This document shows positions 23,697 to 31,717 of a DNA stretch of 64,000 nt, piece by piece. Source of the stretch: CALAED01 sp035765195. Its GTDB lineage: Bacteria; Actinomycetota; Actinomycetes; Streptosporangiales; Streptosporangiaceae. Each line of letters begins with the position of its first letter. The first letter of the stretch is position 1. A program made the translations under genes and the position numbers. The notes beneath the pieces are model-generated. The model saw only the letters and a list, made by a program, of their open reading frames with translations. It did no database searches and was not told the DNA's origin. The stretch lies in the NCBI GenBank assembly GCA_035765195.1, contig DASTYC010000040.1:62001-126000 (forward strand), written 5' to 3'.

Positions 23697-26119
23697 TGCT
23701 GCCCAGCCTGTTGCATATGGAGAACTTCGGCAGTTTCCGGCGCCCCACCGACATCGACTTCTCCGAGAGCGACTACTTCGCGCTGGTCGGGCCCACCGGC
23801 GCCGGCAAGAGCACCGTCATCGACGCGATCTGCTTCGCCCTCTACGGCACGGTGCCGCGCTGGGGCAGGGAGAACGTGGTGGCGCTGGCGCTGCCGCCGT
23901 CGGCCGCGATCGGCCGGGTCGGCTTGATCTTCGAGGTCGCCGGCCGCCGGTACGCGGCCGTACGGGTGCTCAGCCGCGACCGCAGGGGCCGGGTCAGCAC
24001 CAGGGAGGCCAGGCTGGACGAGCTCACCGGCGGCGGCACCTGGGAGGACGCGGTGCGTTCCATCGCCGAGGGCGACGACGTCACGCCGGCGGTCCAGGAC
24101 ATCGTCGGGCTGCCCTACAAGTACTTCGTGCAAAGCGTCGTGGTGCCGCAGGACCGCTTCGCCGAGTTCCTGCACGCGCCGCCGCGCGACCGCCAGGACC
24201 TGCTCGTCCGGCTCCTCGACGCCGGCGTGTACGAGCGGGTGCGCCGGCGTGCCGTCGTCGAGGAGGAGACCGCCCGCCGCGCCGCCGCGCTGGCGCGCGA
24301 CCAGCTGACCGCGCTGCCCGACGCGGATGAGGCCGCGGAGCGGCGCGTCGCCGAGCGGCACGAGGCGCTCACCGCGCTGGCCGGCACCGTACGGTCCTCG
24401 CTGGCCGACTTGACGCGCTATGAGGAGGAGCTCGTCGGGTCGCGAGCCGAGCTGGCCGCCGCGCGCCGGCAGCTGACGGCGCTGACGGGGCTCGCCATGC
24501 CCGACGGCGTGAGCGAGCTCGCCGATCGCCTCCGGCGCGCCGGGGAGGAGGCCGAGCGGCTGGCGGCGGTGGTGACCGAGCGCGAGGAGGCCGAAGCCGC
24601 GGCCGAGGCGGAACTGGCCGCTGCCGGCGATCCGGCCGACCTCGAACGGATCCGCGCCGGGCATGTGGAACACGCCCGGCTGACCGCCGAGCTCGCCACG
24701 GCCGAGACCCGCCTGGTCGAGGCGAGCGAGCGGCGGCTCGAGCTCGCCGACCGGCTCGCCGTCGCGGACGACGCGCACGCGGCGGTGGCCGCCGAGCTCG
24801 ACCGCGTCCGGCACGCCAACGCCGCCGCCGATCTGGCCCGGGACGTGGCCGTGGGGGAGCCGTGCCCGGTGTGCCTGCGGCCGGTGACCGAGCGGCCCCA
24901 CCACCCGGCGGCGGCCGACGTCACCGAGATCGCGTGGCGCGAGGCCCAGGCCGCCCGCGTGGTCGAGCAGCTGGAGGCCGCGCACCGGGAGGCCGAGGCG
25001 ACCTTCCACCGGGCCGAGCAGAACCACGGCGACCTGCGCGACCGGCGCGACGCGCTCGCCGAGGTGCTCGCCGAGGCGCCAGGCGAGGCCGTGATCGAGC
25101 AACGGCTGAAGCTGATCGAGTCGGCCCGCGACCGCGCCGAACGCGCGCGTGCCGACACGCGGACGGCCCGGCGCGGCCACGACGACGCGAGGCGGGCGGT
25201 CGCGGCGCTGCGCGCGACCGCGGGGGACACCTGGCGGGCGCTGCACGAGGCACGCGACACCGTGGCCGCGCTGCGCCCGCCCGTCCTCGGCGGCGACGAT
25301 CCGGCCGCCGCCTGGCGCACGTTGCTGAGCTGGCGGGAGGAGACCGTGGTCCGGCACGGCGAGGAGGTCGCCGCGCTGGAGGACGCCGTCCAGTGGACCC
25401 GGGCCGCGGCCGCCGAGCTGCGCGACTCGATCACGACGCGGCTGTCCGGCGCCGGTCTCGCGGTCGCCGCCGAGGCCACGCCGATGGACATCGGCGGGGC
25501 CGTCACCGAGGCGGTGACCACCGCCCGCGCCGAGCTGGACCGGGTCAGGGAGAACCGCAGGCGCGGCGCCGAGCTGGCGGCGCGCGTCCAGTTGACCGAG
25601 TACGAGGCGCGTCTGGCCGGCGAGCTGGGGCGGCTGCTGCGGGCCAACAACTTCGAACGCTGGCTCGTCGGCGCCGCCATGGAGATCCTCATCGAGGCGG
25701 CCGCGGAGATCATGCGGGAGCTGTCCGGCGGGCAGTACGAGCTGGCCCTCGCCGAGCGCGGCGAGATCGAAGTCGTCGACTACGGAGAGGCCGGGCTGCG
25801 GCGCAACGTGCGCACGCTGTCCGGCGGCGAGACGTTCCAGGCCGGGCTGGCGCTCGCGCTGGCGCTGTCGCAGCGGGTGGCCGGCTTCGCCGCGGCCGCC
25901 GCCCGCAGCCTCGACGCGGTCTTCCTCGACGAGGGGTTCGGCGCGCTCGACGCCGCCGCGCTCGACACCGTGGCCGCCACCCTCGAACGGCTGGCGGCCG
26001 GCGGCGAGCGCATGGTCGGCGTCGTCACCCATGTCCCGGCGCTGGCCGAACGGATCCCGGCCCGCTTCGAGGTCTTCCGCGACGGCGCCGGCTCGCACGT
26101 CCGCCGCCTCGCGCCCTGA
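23696..26119 (+). CDS. sbcC: Exonuclease subunit SbcC (Rad50-like ATPase)
   Basis: An 807-residue SMC-like ATPase, partner of SbcD. The N-terminal ATPase half has the Walker A GPTGAGKST (about 34-42) and a Q-loop-like VPQDRF. Long Ala/Glu/Arg coiled coils flank the zinc hook CPVC at 390-393. The C-terminal half has the signature LSGGE (about 708) and Walker B LDAVFLDEGFGALD (about 739-752). At 807 residues the arms are short compared with the E. coli protein (over 1000), which fits actinobacterial SbcC. The complex processes hairpins and double-strand breaks. The coiled-coil region is rich in positively charged Ala/Arg repeats. Confidence 0.95.
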   Translation: MLPSLLHMENFGSFRRPTDIDFSESDYFALVGPTGAGKSTVIDAICFALYGTVPRWGRENVVALALPPSAAIGRVGLIFEVAGRRYAAVRVLSRDRRGRVSTREARLDELTGGGTWEDAVRSIAEGDDVTPAVQDIVGLPYKYFVQSVVVPQDRFAEFLHAPPRDRQDLLVRLLDAGVYERVRRRAVVEEETARRAAALARDQLTALPDADEAAERRVAERHEALTALAGTVRSSLADLTRYEEELVGSRAELAAARRQLTALTGLAMPDGVSELADRLRRAGEEAERLAAVVTEREEAEAAAEAELAAAGDPADLERIRAGHVEHARLTAELATAETRLVEASERRLELADRLAVADDAHAAVAAELDRVRHANAAADLARDVAVGEPCPVCLRPVTERPHHPAAADVTEIAWREAQAARVVEQLEAAHREAEATFHRAEQNHGDLRDRRDALAEVLAEAPGEAVIEQRLKLIESARDRAERARADTRTARRGHDDARRAVAALRATAGDTWRALHEARDTVAALRPPVLGGDDPAAAWRTLLSWREETVVRHGEEVAALEDAVQWTRAAAAELRDSITTRLSGAGLAVAAEATPMDIGGAVTEAVTTARAELDRVRENRRRGAELAARVQLTEYEARLAGELGRLLRANNFERWLVGAAMEILIEAAAEIMRELSGGQYELALAERGEIEVVDYGEAGLRRNVRTLSGGETFQAGLALALALSQRVAGFAAAAARSLDAVFLDEGFGALDAAALDTVAATLERLAAGGERMVGVVTHVPALAERIPARFEVFRDGAGSHVRRLAP

Positions 26120-26181
26120 CCTGTGCATCAGGTCTTGGACGAAGCCGGTCCCTCCAACGCCGCGCGGTGCGCAAGGGCGGG

Positions 26182-28233
26182 CTAACGCGCCGCGACCTCG
26201 ACGCGAGTGTCGTGGTAGACGGCGCCGCCGCCCATGTCGGCGTCGCGTTCGTCCACCGTGGCGTTGGCGGTGGCGCCGCCGGTGAACTTCGCCCAGTGCC
26301 CCTTGGTGGTGGCCGCCACGCCCGGCCGCACGCCGTCGCTGATCTCCACGACGGCGTCGAAGCCGCCGCGGTCGTTGAACACGCGCACGTCCGCGCCGTC
26401 GGCCAGGCCGCGCGCCGCGGCGTCGGCCGGGTGCAGCACCACCCGCGGGCCGCCGGCCCGCCGCCGCAGTTCGGGGTTGTTGCCGAAGACGGTGTTGAGG
26501 AAGTGGTGGGAGGCGGCGGAGATCATGGCGAGCGGGTAGCGTCGCGCGCGGCCGGCGTCGGCCACCTCGGCGGGCGGGCGGTAGTCGGGCAGGGCGCCCA
26601 GGCCGTCGCGTTCGGCTCGGGCGGAGACGAACTCCAGCCGCCCGGACGGGGTCGGGAAGCCGTCGGCGTACGGCACGAAGGGGTCGGGCACGCTCAGCCG
26701 GGCGAACCCCTCCTTGCGCAGCCGGTCCAGCGTGATGCCGGTCAGGTAGGGGTGCCCGGAGTCGAGCAGTTGCTGGGCCAGTTCCTCGTCCGAGTCGTAC
26801 AGGCCGGGCTCGGTCAACCCCATGCGGCGCGCCAGGAGGCGGAAGGTCTCGGTGGTGGGCCGGCATTCGCCTGGCGGCGCGACGGCGGGCTCGTTCCAGG
26901 CGAGGTACATGTGCCCGTAGCCCTCGTGCAGGTCCATGTGCTCGTGCTGCATCGTCGCCGGCAGCACGATGTCGGCGTAGTCGGCGGTGTCGGTCGGGAA
27001 CTGCTCGAGCACCACGGTGAACAGGTCCTCACGGGCGAGGCCGCGCCGCACCTTGCTCTGGTGCGGGTTGCTGCCGAGCGGGTTGGCTGCGATCACGAAC
27101 AGCGCCATGACCGGCGGGTCGTCGAGTTCGAGCAGCCCCTCGCCGATGCGTGTCATGGACAGCGTCCGGACCGGGCCGGGGCGCAGATCGTCGCGGAACA
27201 GCCCGGCCCGGTTGAGCTTGAAGTGGCCGCTGGTGGAGTAGGAGACGCCGCCGCCGCGCCGCGCCCAGTCGCCGGTCACGCCCGGGATGCAGGCGAGCGT
27301 GCGCAACGCCGTCCCGCCGCCCGCGTGCCGCTGCATCCCCATCGTGGCCCGGATCGCGGTGGGCCGCGACCGGGCGATCCGCTCGCCGAGCGCGACGATG
27401 TCCGCCGCGTCGATGCCGGTGATCGCGGCGACGCGCTCCGGCGGGTACTCCGCGATGCGCTCGCGGAACCGCGGCCAGCCGAGGGTGTGCCGGTCGATGT
27501 AGTCGCGGTCCTCGGCGCCGAGCCCGACGACCACGTTGAGCAGGCCGAGGGCGAGCGCGGCGTCGGTGCCCGGGATCGGGGCGAGGTGCTCGTCGGCCTG
27601 CCGCGCGGTGCGGGTGCGGATCGGGTCGATGGCGACGACGTACGCGCCGGCGTGCCGGGCGTCCTGGACGAACTTCCAGAGGTGGTGGCCGCTGGTGAGG
27701 GTGTTGGTGCCCCACAAGATGATCAGCTTGGCCGCGGCGAGGTCTTCGGGATCGAGCCCGGCCGAGGAGCCGATCGCGTACTTCAGCCCGGTGCCGCCGG
27801 CGATCGAGCAGATCGTCGGGTCGTGGCCCGACGCGCCGATCGCGTTGAAGAACCGCCGTCCGCCGAAACCCTCCAGGCCCTGCAGGTAACCGAGCGTGCC
27901 GCAGCCCCAAAACGGCCAGACCGCCTCGCCGCCGTACCTGGCGAGCACGTCGTCGAGCCGGGTCGCGATCTCGTCGAGGGCCTCGTCCCAGCCGATGCGC
28001 TCGAACCGGCCCGCGCCCTTGGGGCCGACGCGGCGCAGCGGATGCGTGATCCGATCCGGCGCGGCGGCGTGCTCCAGCCACCGGTTGACCTTGACGCACA
28101 GCGCGCCCCTGGTGAACGGATGGTCGGGGTTGCCGCGCAGCTTCACCGCCTGCCCGTCGCGAACCGTGACCACCCAGCCGCAGGTGTCAGGGCAGTCCAG
28201 CGGGCAGGCGCCGAGCACGTTGAGCGAAGTCAT
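26182..28233 (-). CDS. Molybdopterin-dependent oxidoreductase with N-terminal [4Fe-4S] site
   Basis: A 683-residue enzyme of the DMSO reductase superfamily. The N-terminal cysteines (CPLDCPDTC and a fourth in GALCVKVNR, about residue 47) bind a [4Fe-4S] cluster. Molybdopterin-guanine-dinucleotide contacts are LIILWGTNTLTSGHH, VVAIDPIRTRTARQADEH and, at the C-terminus, ASHHFLNTVFGN and the aspartate-decarboxylase-like final domain. It has no twin-arginine signal and no electron-transfer subunit gene beside it, so it is probably cytoplasmic and uses a separate carrier. The residue ligating Mo cannot be fixed by eye. The substrate is unknown; formate-dehydrogenase-like and BisC-like are both possible. 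Confidence 0.85.
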   Translation of the reverse strand: MTSLNVLGACPLDCPDTCGWVVTVRDGQAVKLRGNPDHPFTRGALCVKVNRWLEHAAAPDRITHPLRRVGPKGAGRFERIGWDEALDEIATRLDDVLARYGGEAVWPFWGCGTLGYLQGLEGFGGRRFFNAIGASGHDPTICSIAGGTGLKYAIGSSAGLDPEDLAAAKLIILWGTNTLTSGHHLWKFVQDARHAGAYVVAIDPIRTRTARQADEHLAPIPGTDAALALGLLNVVVGLGAEDRDYIDRHTLGWPRFRERIAEYPPERVAAITGIDAADIVALGERIARSRPTAIRATMGMQRHAGGGTALRTLACIPGVTGDWARRGGGVSYSTSGHFKLNRAGLFRDDLRPGPVRTLSMTRIGEGLLELDDPPVMALFVIAANPLGSNPHQSKVRRGLAREDLFTVVLEQFPTDTADYADIVLPATMQHEHMDLHEGYGHMYLAWNEPAVAPPGECRPTTETFRLLARRMGLTEPGLYDSDEELAQQLLDSGHPYLTGITLDRLRKEGFARLSVPDPFVPYADGFPTPSGRLEFVSARAERDGLGALPDYRPPAEVADAGRARRYPLAMISAASHHFLNTVFGNNPELRRRAGGPRVVLHPADAAARGLADGADVRVFNDRGGFDAVVEISDGVRPGVAATTKGHWAKFTGGATANATVDERDADMGGGAVYHDTRVEVAAR

Positions 28234-28397
28234 CGAAGGCCCCCTTACAGGTCTCGCGCGTCACACGCCGTCACACGTCACGGGCAGGCCAGCCTCGCCC
28301 CTCGATCTTCCCAATCAGTGTGCGTCAATTGGGCATGAGTGTCACCATCGAACGGACATTACTCATCCGATCCCGTCCGAGCGTGAGGCGAACTGAC

Positions 28398-29198
28398 ATG
28401 AAGAGCGTCGAACCCGAGGTGTTCCTCGTCGCCCGGCCCGCGCTCGACTACGCCGAGGTGGCCCGCTACCTGCGCGACGTCGGCGGCGAGAGCTGGCTGG
28501 AGCGCCTCGACCGCGGCGACCTCGACGCGGAGCTGAGCGACGCGCAGGCCCTCGCCGAGTTCGCCGGCCGGCTGTGCTACCGCTCGTGGGAGCCCGGGCT
28601 CAACCCCAACGTGCGCCGCATCCGCACCGACAGCACGGCCTACCTGCAGAACATCCTGAGCAGCATGCACGGCTCGGTGCTCGAGCACGTCAGCTTCAGC
28701 TTCGTACTGCACAACGTCAGCAGGGTGCTCACCCACGAACTGGTCCGGCACCGGCCGGGAGTGGCCATCTCCCAGGAGTCCATGCGGTTCGTCCGCTTGC
28801 GCGACATCCCGTTCTGGTTTCCCGAGTGGGCGCGCGAGGACGCCGAGCTGATGAAGCGGGCCGCCGCGCTGCTCGACCAGATGGAGGAGTTCCAGGCCTG
28901 GATGTCGGACCACTTCGGGCTCGACGACGAGGGCGTGCCGTTCAGCGACAAGAAGCACAAGACATCGTTCATGCGGCGCTTCGCCCCCGAGGGCGTGGCG
29001 ACCGGCCTCGTCTGGACCGCGAACGTCCGTACGCTGCGGCACACGATCGAGGCGCGCACGACGGCAGGCGCCGAGGAGGAGATCAGGCTGCTCTTCCACA
29101 AGATCGGCGAGCTGATGCGGGCCGAGGCGCCCGCGCTGTTCTCCGACTACGTGATCGACGAGGACGGCGCGTGGGTGCCGCGCTGGCGGAAGGTCTGA
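28398..29198 (+). CDS. thyX: FAD-dependent thymidylate synthase (ThyX), atypical motif spacing
   Basis: A 266-residue flavoprotein that methylates dUMP using methylenetetrahydrofolate with FAD. It carries HGSVLEHVSFSFVLHNVSR, the THELVRHRPGVAISQESMR motif region (RHR at 117-119), and the late HTIEARTTAGAEEEIR segment typical of ThyX. The usual motif is RHR, seven residues, then Ser; here eight residues lie between RHR and Ser128, which is followed by Met and Arg130. The start at the ATG 28398 follows GTGAGGCG; an upstream frame to 28320 is less likely. It is divergent from the molybdopterin enzyme. Whether thyA also exists cannot be seen here. Confidence 0.88.
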   Translation: MKSVEPEVFLVARPALDYAEVARYLRDVGGESWLERLDRGDLDAELSDAQALAEFAGRLCYRSWEPGLNPNVRRIRTDSTAYLQNILSSMHGSVLEHVSFSFVLHNVSRVLTHELVRHRPGVAISQESMRFVRLRDIPFWFPEWAREDAELMKRAAALLDQMEEFQAWMSDHFGLDDEGVPFSDKKHKTSFMRRFAPEGVATGLVWTANVRTLRHTIEARTTAGAEEEIRLLFHKIGELMRAEAPALFSDYVIDEDGAWVPRWRKV

Positions 29199-29231
29199 CC
29201 GGCGACCCGCCCGGTGGGCCACGGCGTTCCC

Positions 29232-29258
29232 CCAGGGGCCCGAGCGACGGGCCCCTGG
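29232..29258. terminator. 11-bp-arm hairpin between convergent thyX and lipase genes
   Basis: Arms CCAGGGGCCCG (29232-29242) and CGGGCCCCTGG (29248-29258) with a 5-base loop, placed between two gene ends. It is likely a bidirectional terminator without a U-tract. Confidence 0.65.
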
Positions 29259-29288
29259 AGAAACACCTCGCCCTGCCGTCCCGGGGGT

Positions 29289-30179
29289 CTAGGGATGGGA
29301 CAGGCAGGTCGTTGTGGTCGCGTGCGCGGGATCGAGCGCGCCCAGCACGGCGTGCAGCGCCACCGGATCGACCGCGATGGCGACGTGCTCGGCGATGTCG
29401 AGGGCGCACAGGTGCTGCAGCGTCACGTTGCGCACGCCGTCGCCGCTCAGGAACTGACTCGTGTAGGGCGTGACGACCTCGTCGTACTTGGTCGCGATCA
29501 CGGTGTAGCGCACGCCCGGCACAGTCTCGCCCCCGGCGGCCAGCCGCCGCAGCAGCTCCGAGCCCGCGAGCTGGTCGGCGCAGGCCGGGCAGCCGGATCG
29601 GAGCAGGTCGAGCGCGCCGGGGATGGCGGCGGCGAGGCGAGCCAGCCCGTTCAGCGTGGTGCCGTGGTTGGACGGCGCCAGCCCGATGAGGGCGTGCACC
29701 TTGCCGGCGCCGCCGAGGAAGCGCAGATAGTAGCGGGGCATCATGCCGCCCTGCGAGTGCCCGACGAGGTCCGCCTGCGCGGCGCCGGTGGCGGCCAGCA
29801 CGCCGTCGACGAACGTGGCGAGCTGGGCGGCGGAGTCGGCCACCGGGGCGATGCCGGCGAACAGCGGTACGCCCCGGCGGGCGCCGTAGGTCAGCGCGAA
29901 GACGCAGTAACCATGGGACGCCAGCGCGGGCGCGGCGACGAGCCAGTTGTTCGAGCCGGTGGCGAACGTCCCGTGGACCAGCACGACCGGCCGGGGGTGG
30001 GCAGCGCTCGGCCGGCACGACCAGTCGTTGCCGCCAGGCACGCCGGGCGCGGCGAGGGCCTTGGCCGCCGCGACGGGGTCGGCGGCGCGGGCGGGCGGGC
30101 CGGACAGCAGCACGGCGCCGGCCAGGAGGGAGGCGGTGGCCACGAGCAGGGAGCGGAGGGTTCGGGGGCGCGACAGCAC
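29289..30179 (-). CDS. Secreted alpha/beta hydrolase (lipase)
   Basis: A 296-residue lipase of the secreted actinobacterial type. A Sec signal peptide (about 1-32, Arg-rich start, Leu/Ala core, cleavage after PARA) is followed by a mature enzyme. It has VVLVHGTFATGSNNW as the oxyanion segment and GHSQGG (140-145) around the nucleophilic Ser142. The acid is probably the Asp of TKYDEVVTPY and the His lies in the LQHL or IAEHVAI region. Several Cys residues may form disulfides outside the cell. A CRP-like palindrome lies 43 bases upstream of the start. Confidence 0.87.
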   Translation of the reverse strand: MLSRPRTLRSLLVATASLLAGAVLLSGPPARAADPVAAAKALAAPGVPGGNDWSCRPSAAHPRPVVLVHGTFATGSNNWLVAAPALASHGYCVFALTYGARRGVPLFAGIAPVADSAAQLATFVDGVLAATGAAQADLVGHSQGGMMPRYYLRFLGGAGKVHALIGLAPSNHGTTLNGLARLAAAIPGALDLLRSGCPACADQLAGSELLRRLAAGGETVPGVRYTVIATKYDEVVTPYTSQFLSGDGVRNVTLQHLCALDIAEHVAIAVDPVALHAVLGALDPAHATTTTCLSHP

Positions 30180-30221
30180 GTTTTCCTCCCAGGAGGGCGG
30201 GGTGGAACGGCGCGCGCGCCT

Positions 30222-30239
30222 GTGTGAAACGAGTCACAC
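30222..30239. promoter_or_regulatory. CRP/GlxR-type operator palindrome
   Basis: GTGTGA-N6-TCACAC (30222-30239) is a perfect 6-bp-arm dyad containing TGTGA-N6-TCACA, the consensus of cAMP receptor proteins of the Crp/GlxR group. It lies between the divergent lipase and dienelactone hydrolase genes, about 43 bases from the lipase start and 140 from the hydrolase start. Carbon-source control of both is the likely meaning. Confidence 0.68.
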
Positions 30240-30246
30240 GTTGGAG

Positions 30247-30258
30247 TACTCGCGAGTA
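30247..30258. promoter_or_regulatory. 12-bp perfect palindrome TACTCGCGAGTA
   Basis: A perfect palindrome 7 bases after the CRP-like site in the same divergent promoter region. Its size and symmetry suit a TetR-type or FadR-type repressor, but no regulator gene is adjacent and the binder is unknown. Confidence 0.5.
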
Positions 30259-30301
30259 AGTTACGCCTGGGTCAAAAAGCTGACCAGAGCAAGGAATGTA
30301 A

Positions 30302-30319
30302 CGCTTCGATAACGAAGCG
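30302..30319. promoter_or_regulatory. 7-bp-arm inverted repeat upstream of dienelactone hydrolase
   Basis: CGCTTCG (30302-30308) and CGAAGCG (30313-30319) around ATAA, about 60 bases before the hydrolase ATG. It may be an operator or a 5' leader hairpin. Confidence 0.4.
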
Positions 30320-30380
30320 CGTGCAGTGTGGCGCTTTGGGCCTCCCGCCCCGGCGCCCAAGTACGCGAGGGTGAGGAGCC

Positions 30381-31112
30381 ATGCCCGATATCAACTTTTC
30401 GGTCGGTGCGGCGGACGTCCGCGGGTACGAGGCGCGGCCCGCCGCGGGCGACGGGCCGTGGCCGGGTGTCGTCGTGCTGCACGAGGCGTTCGGCCTGACG
30501 CCGGACATCCGCGAGCAGGCCGACCGCTTCGCCGCGGCCGGATATCTCGCCCTCGCGCCCGACCTCTACACCGGCGAGGCCGGCCTGCGCTGCGTCCGGA
30601 AGGCGTTCCGCGACCTGCTGAGCCGCCGGGGGCGGACCTGGGAGACGATCGAGGAGACCCGCGCCTGGCTGGCGGGGCGGCCGGAGTGCACCGGCCGGGT
30701 CGGCGTGATCGGGTTTTGCATGGGCGGCGGCTTCGCGCTGGTGGCCGCCGCGAAGTACGAGTTCGCGGCCGCGTCGGTGAACTACGGCTACGTGCCGCGG
30801 CGGGCGGCGGAGGTGCTCGCGGGGGCCTGCCCCATCGTGGCGAGCTACGGAAAGCGCGATCTCATGCTGCGGCGGGCCGCCCCCAAACTCGAGCGCGTGC
30901 TCGCCGACCTCGACGTGCCGCACGACGTCAAGGAGTACCCGGACGTCGGCCACGGCTTCCTGGGCAAGCACGAGCCGCCGCTTCCGGTGTTCATGCTGAG
31001 CAAGATCATGATGTCCTACGGCCATGACGCCGTCGCCGCCGAGGACGCCTGGACCCGCATCCTCGGCTTCTTCGGCGACCACCTGGGCGCCGCCGCCGGC
31101 CCCAAGGCATAA
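30381..31112 (+). CDS. Dienelactone hydrolase family protein
   Basis: A 243-residue alpha/beta hydrolase. Family features are VVVLHEAFGL near residue 31, the cysteine nucleophile in GFCMGGGF (about 115), an Asp in YGKRDLM and the His in VGHGFLGKH (about 191). The N-terminus lacks a signal peptide, so it is cytoplasmic. A GGTGAGGAG site precedes the ATG by about 4 bases. It shares the 201-base divergent promoter region, with its CRP-like and palindromic sites, with the secreted lipase. The natural ester or lactone is unknown. Confidence 0.88.
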   Translation: MPDINFSVGAADVRGYEARPAAGDGPWPGVVVLHEAFGLTPDIREQADRFAAAGYLALAPDLYTGEAGLRCVRKAFRDLLSRRGRTWETIEETRAWLAGRPECTGRVGVIGFCMGGGFALVAAAKYEFAAASVNYGYVPRRAAEVLAGACPIVASYGKRDLMLRRAAPKLERVLADLDVPHDVKEYPDVGHGFLGKHEPPLPVFMLSKIMMSYGHDAVAAEDAWTRILGFFGDHLGAAAGPKA

Positions 31113-31140
31113 CCGCCCGGGTCGCACGGGCCCTGCCGGC

Positions 31141-31174
31141 CGGTCCGGCCGCCGTCACCGCGGCGGCCGGACCG
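31141..31174. terminator. 14-bp-arm hairpin at the convergent gene ends
   Basis: Arms 31141-31154 and 31161-31174 (CGGTCCGGCCGCCG and its complement) flank a 6-base loop. The right arm covers the last codons of the thioesterase gene, so the structure lies directly after the hydrolase gene and over the end of the opposite one. Confidence 0.6.
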
Positions 31175-31559
31175 CCTGCGTCTGGGTCACCTGCGCGACG
31201 CGCCGGTCATCGTCGTCGAAGAGATCGGTCTGGACCACGATCGTGGAACGCCCGATGTGCAGCGGCCGCGCCACGGCCCGGACCGACCCGGACGTCACGG
31301 CGCGGAAGAAGTTGGTCTTCGACTCGATCGTGCTGGTCGTCGCGCCCGCCGGCAGGTTGAGGAACGCGCACGCGCCGCCGAGGCTGTCGGCCAGCGCCAT
31401 GATCGCGCCACCGTGCAGCACCCCGCCAGCGGTACAGCGGTCGGGCGCCCACGCCAGGCTTCCCGCGACCTCCTGTGGCGTCGCCGCGTCGATCCGCATT
31501 CCGAGCGAGCGCGCGAACGGCATGGAGTCGATCAACTGTCCGGCGATGTCCGCGGTCAT
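31155..31559 (-). CDS. PaaI-type hotdog thioesterase
   Basis: A 134-residue hotdog-fold protein of the acyl-CoA thioesterase type. The core helix motif is GGVLHGGAIMALADSLGG (about 44-61), in which the HGG and the following acidic residue are usual active-site elements. TIESKTNFFRAV and VVQTDLFDDDDRRVAQVTQTQ form the back strands. The ATG at 31559 was chosen over a longer frame to 31613 because the fold starts right after it; the Shine-Dalgarno is unclear. It probably hydrolyses aryl- or short acyl-CoA esters, consistent with the many CoA enzymes in the window. Confidence 0.85.
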   Translation of the reverse strand: MTADIAGQLIDSMPFARSLGMRIDAATPQEVAGSLAWAPDRCTAGGVLHGGAIMALADSLGGACAFLNLPAGATTSTIESKTNFFRAVTSGSVRAVARPLHIGRSTIVVQTDLFDDDDRRVAQVTQTQAVRPPR

Positions 31560-31717
31560 CCTGGTTTTCCCTTCGGGTCGTCGGGTGCGTTGCTCCCATG
31601 ATCGTGGATTCACTGCATTGCCCCTGCGGATCCGTCATTCGTGAGGCAAGCTGGACGTGGGGAAAGCGGGGATGGGGCAGCTCGGGGGAGGGCTGAGCAG
31701 GGAGGGGTTAGGTAAGC

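Noticed and set aside
23549..26866. 1105-residue antisense open frame over sbcC
   Set aside because: Translation is Arg/Gly/Pro/Gln-rich without domain motifs, and the plus strand encodes a clear SbcC with all ATPase motifs. It is a by-product of GC-rich codon bias.
28259..28282. Repeated GTCACACG units upstream of the molybdopterin enzyme
   Set aside because: Two exact 8-bp copies and a partial third are suggestive of a regulator site, but short and common enough in this composition that I did not list them as a feature.
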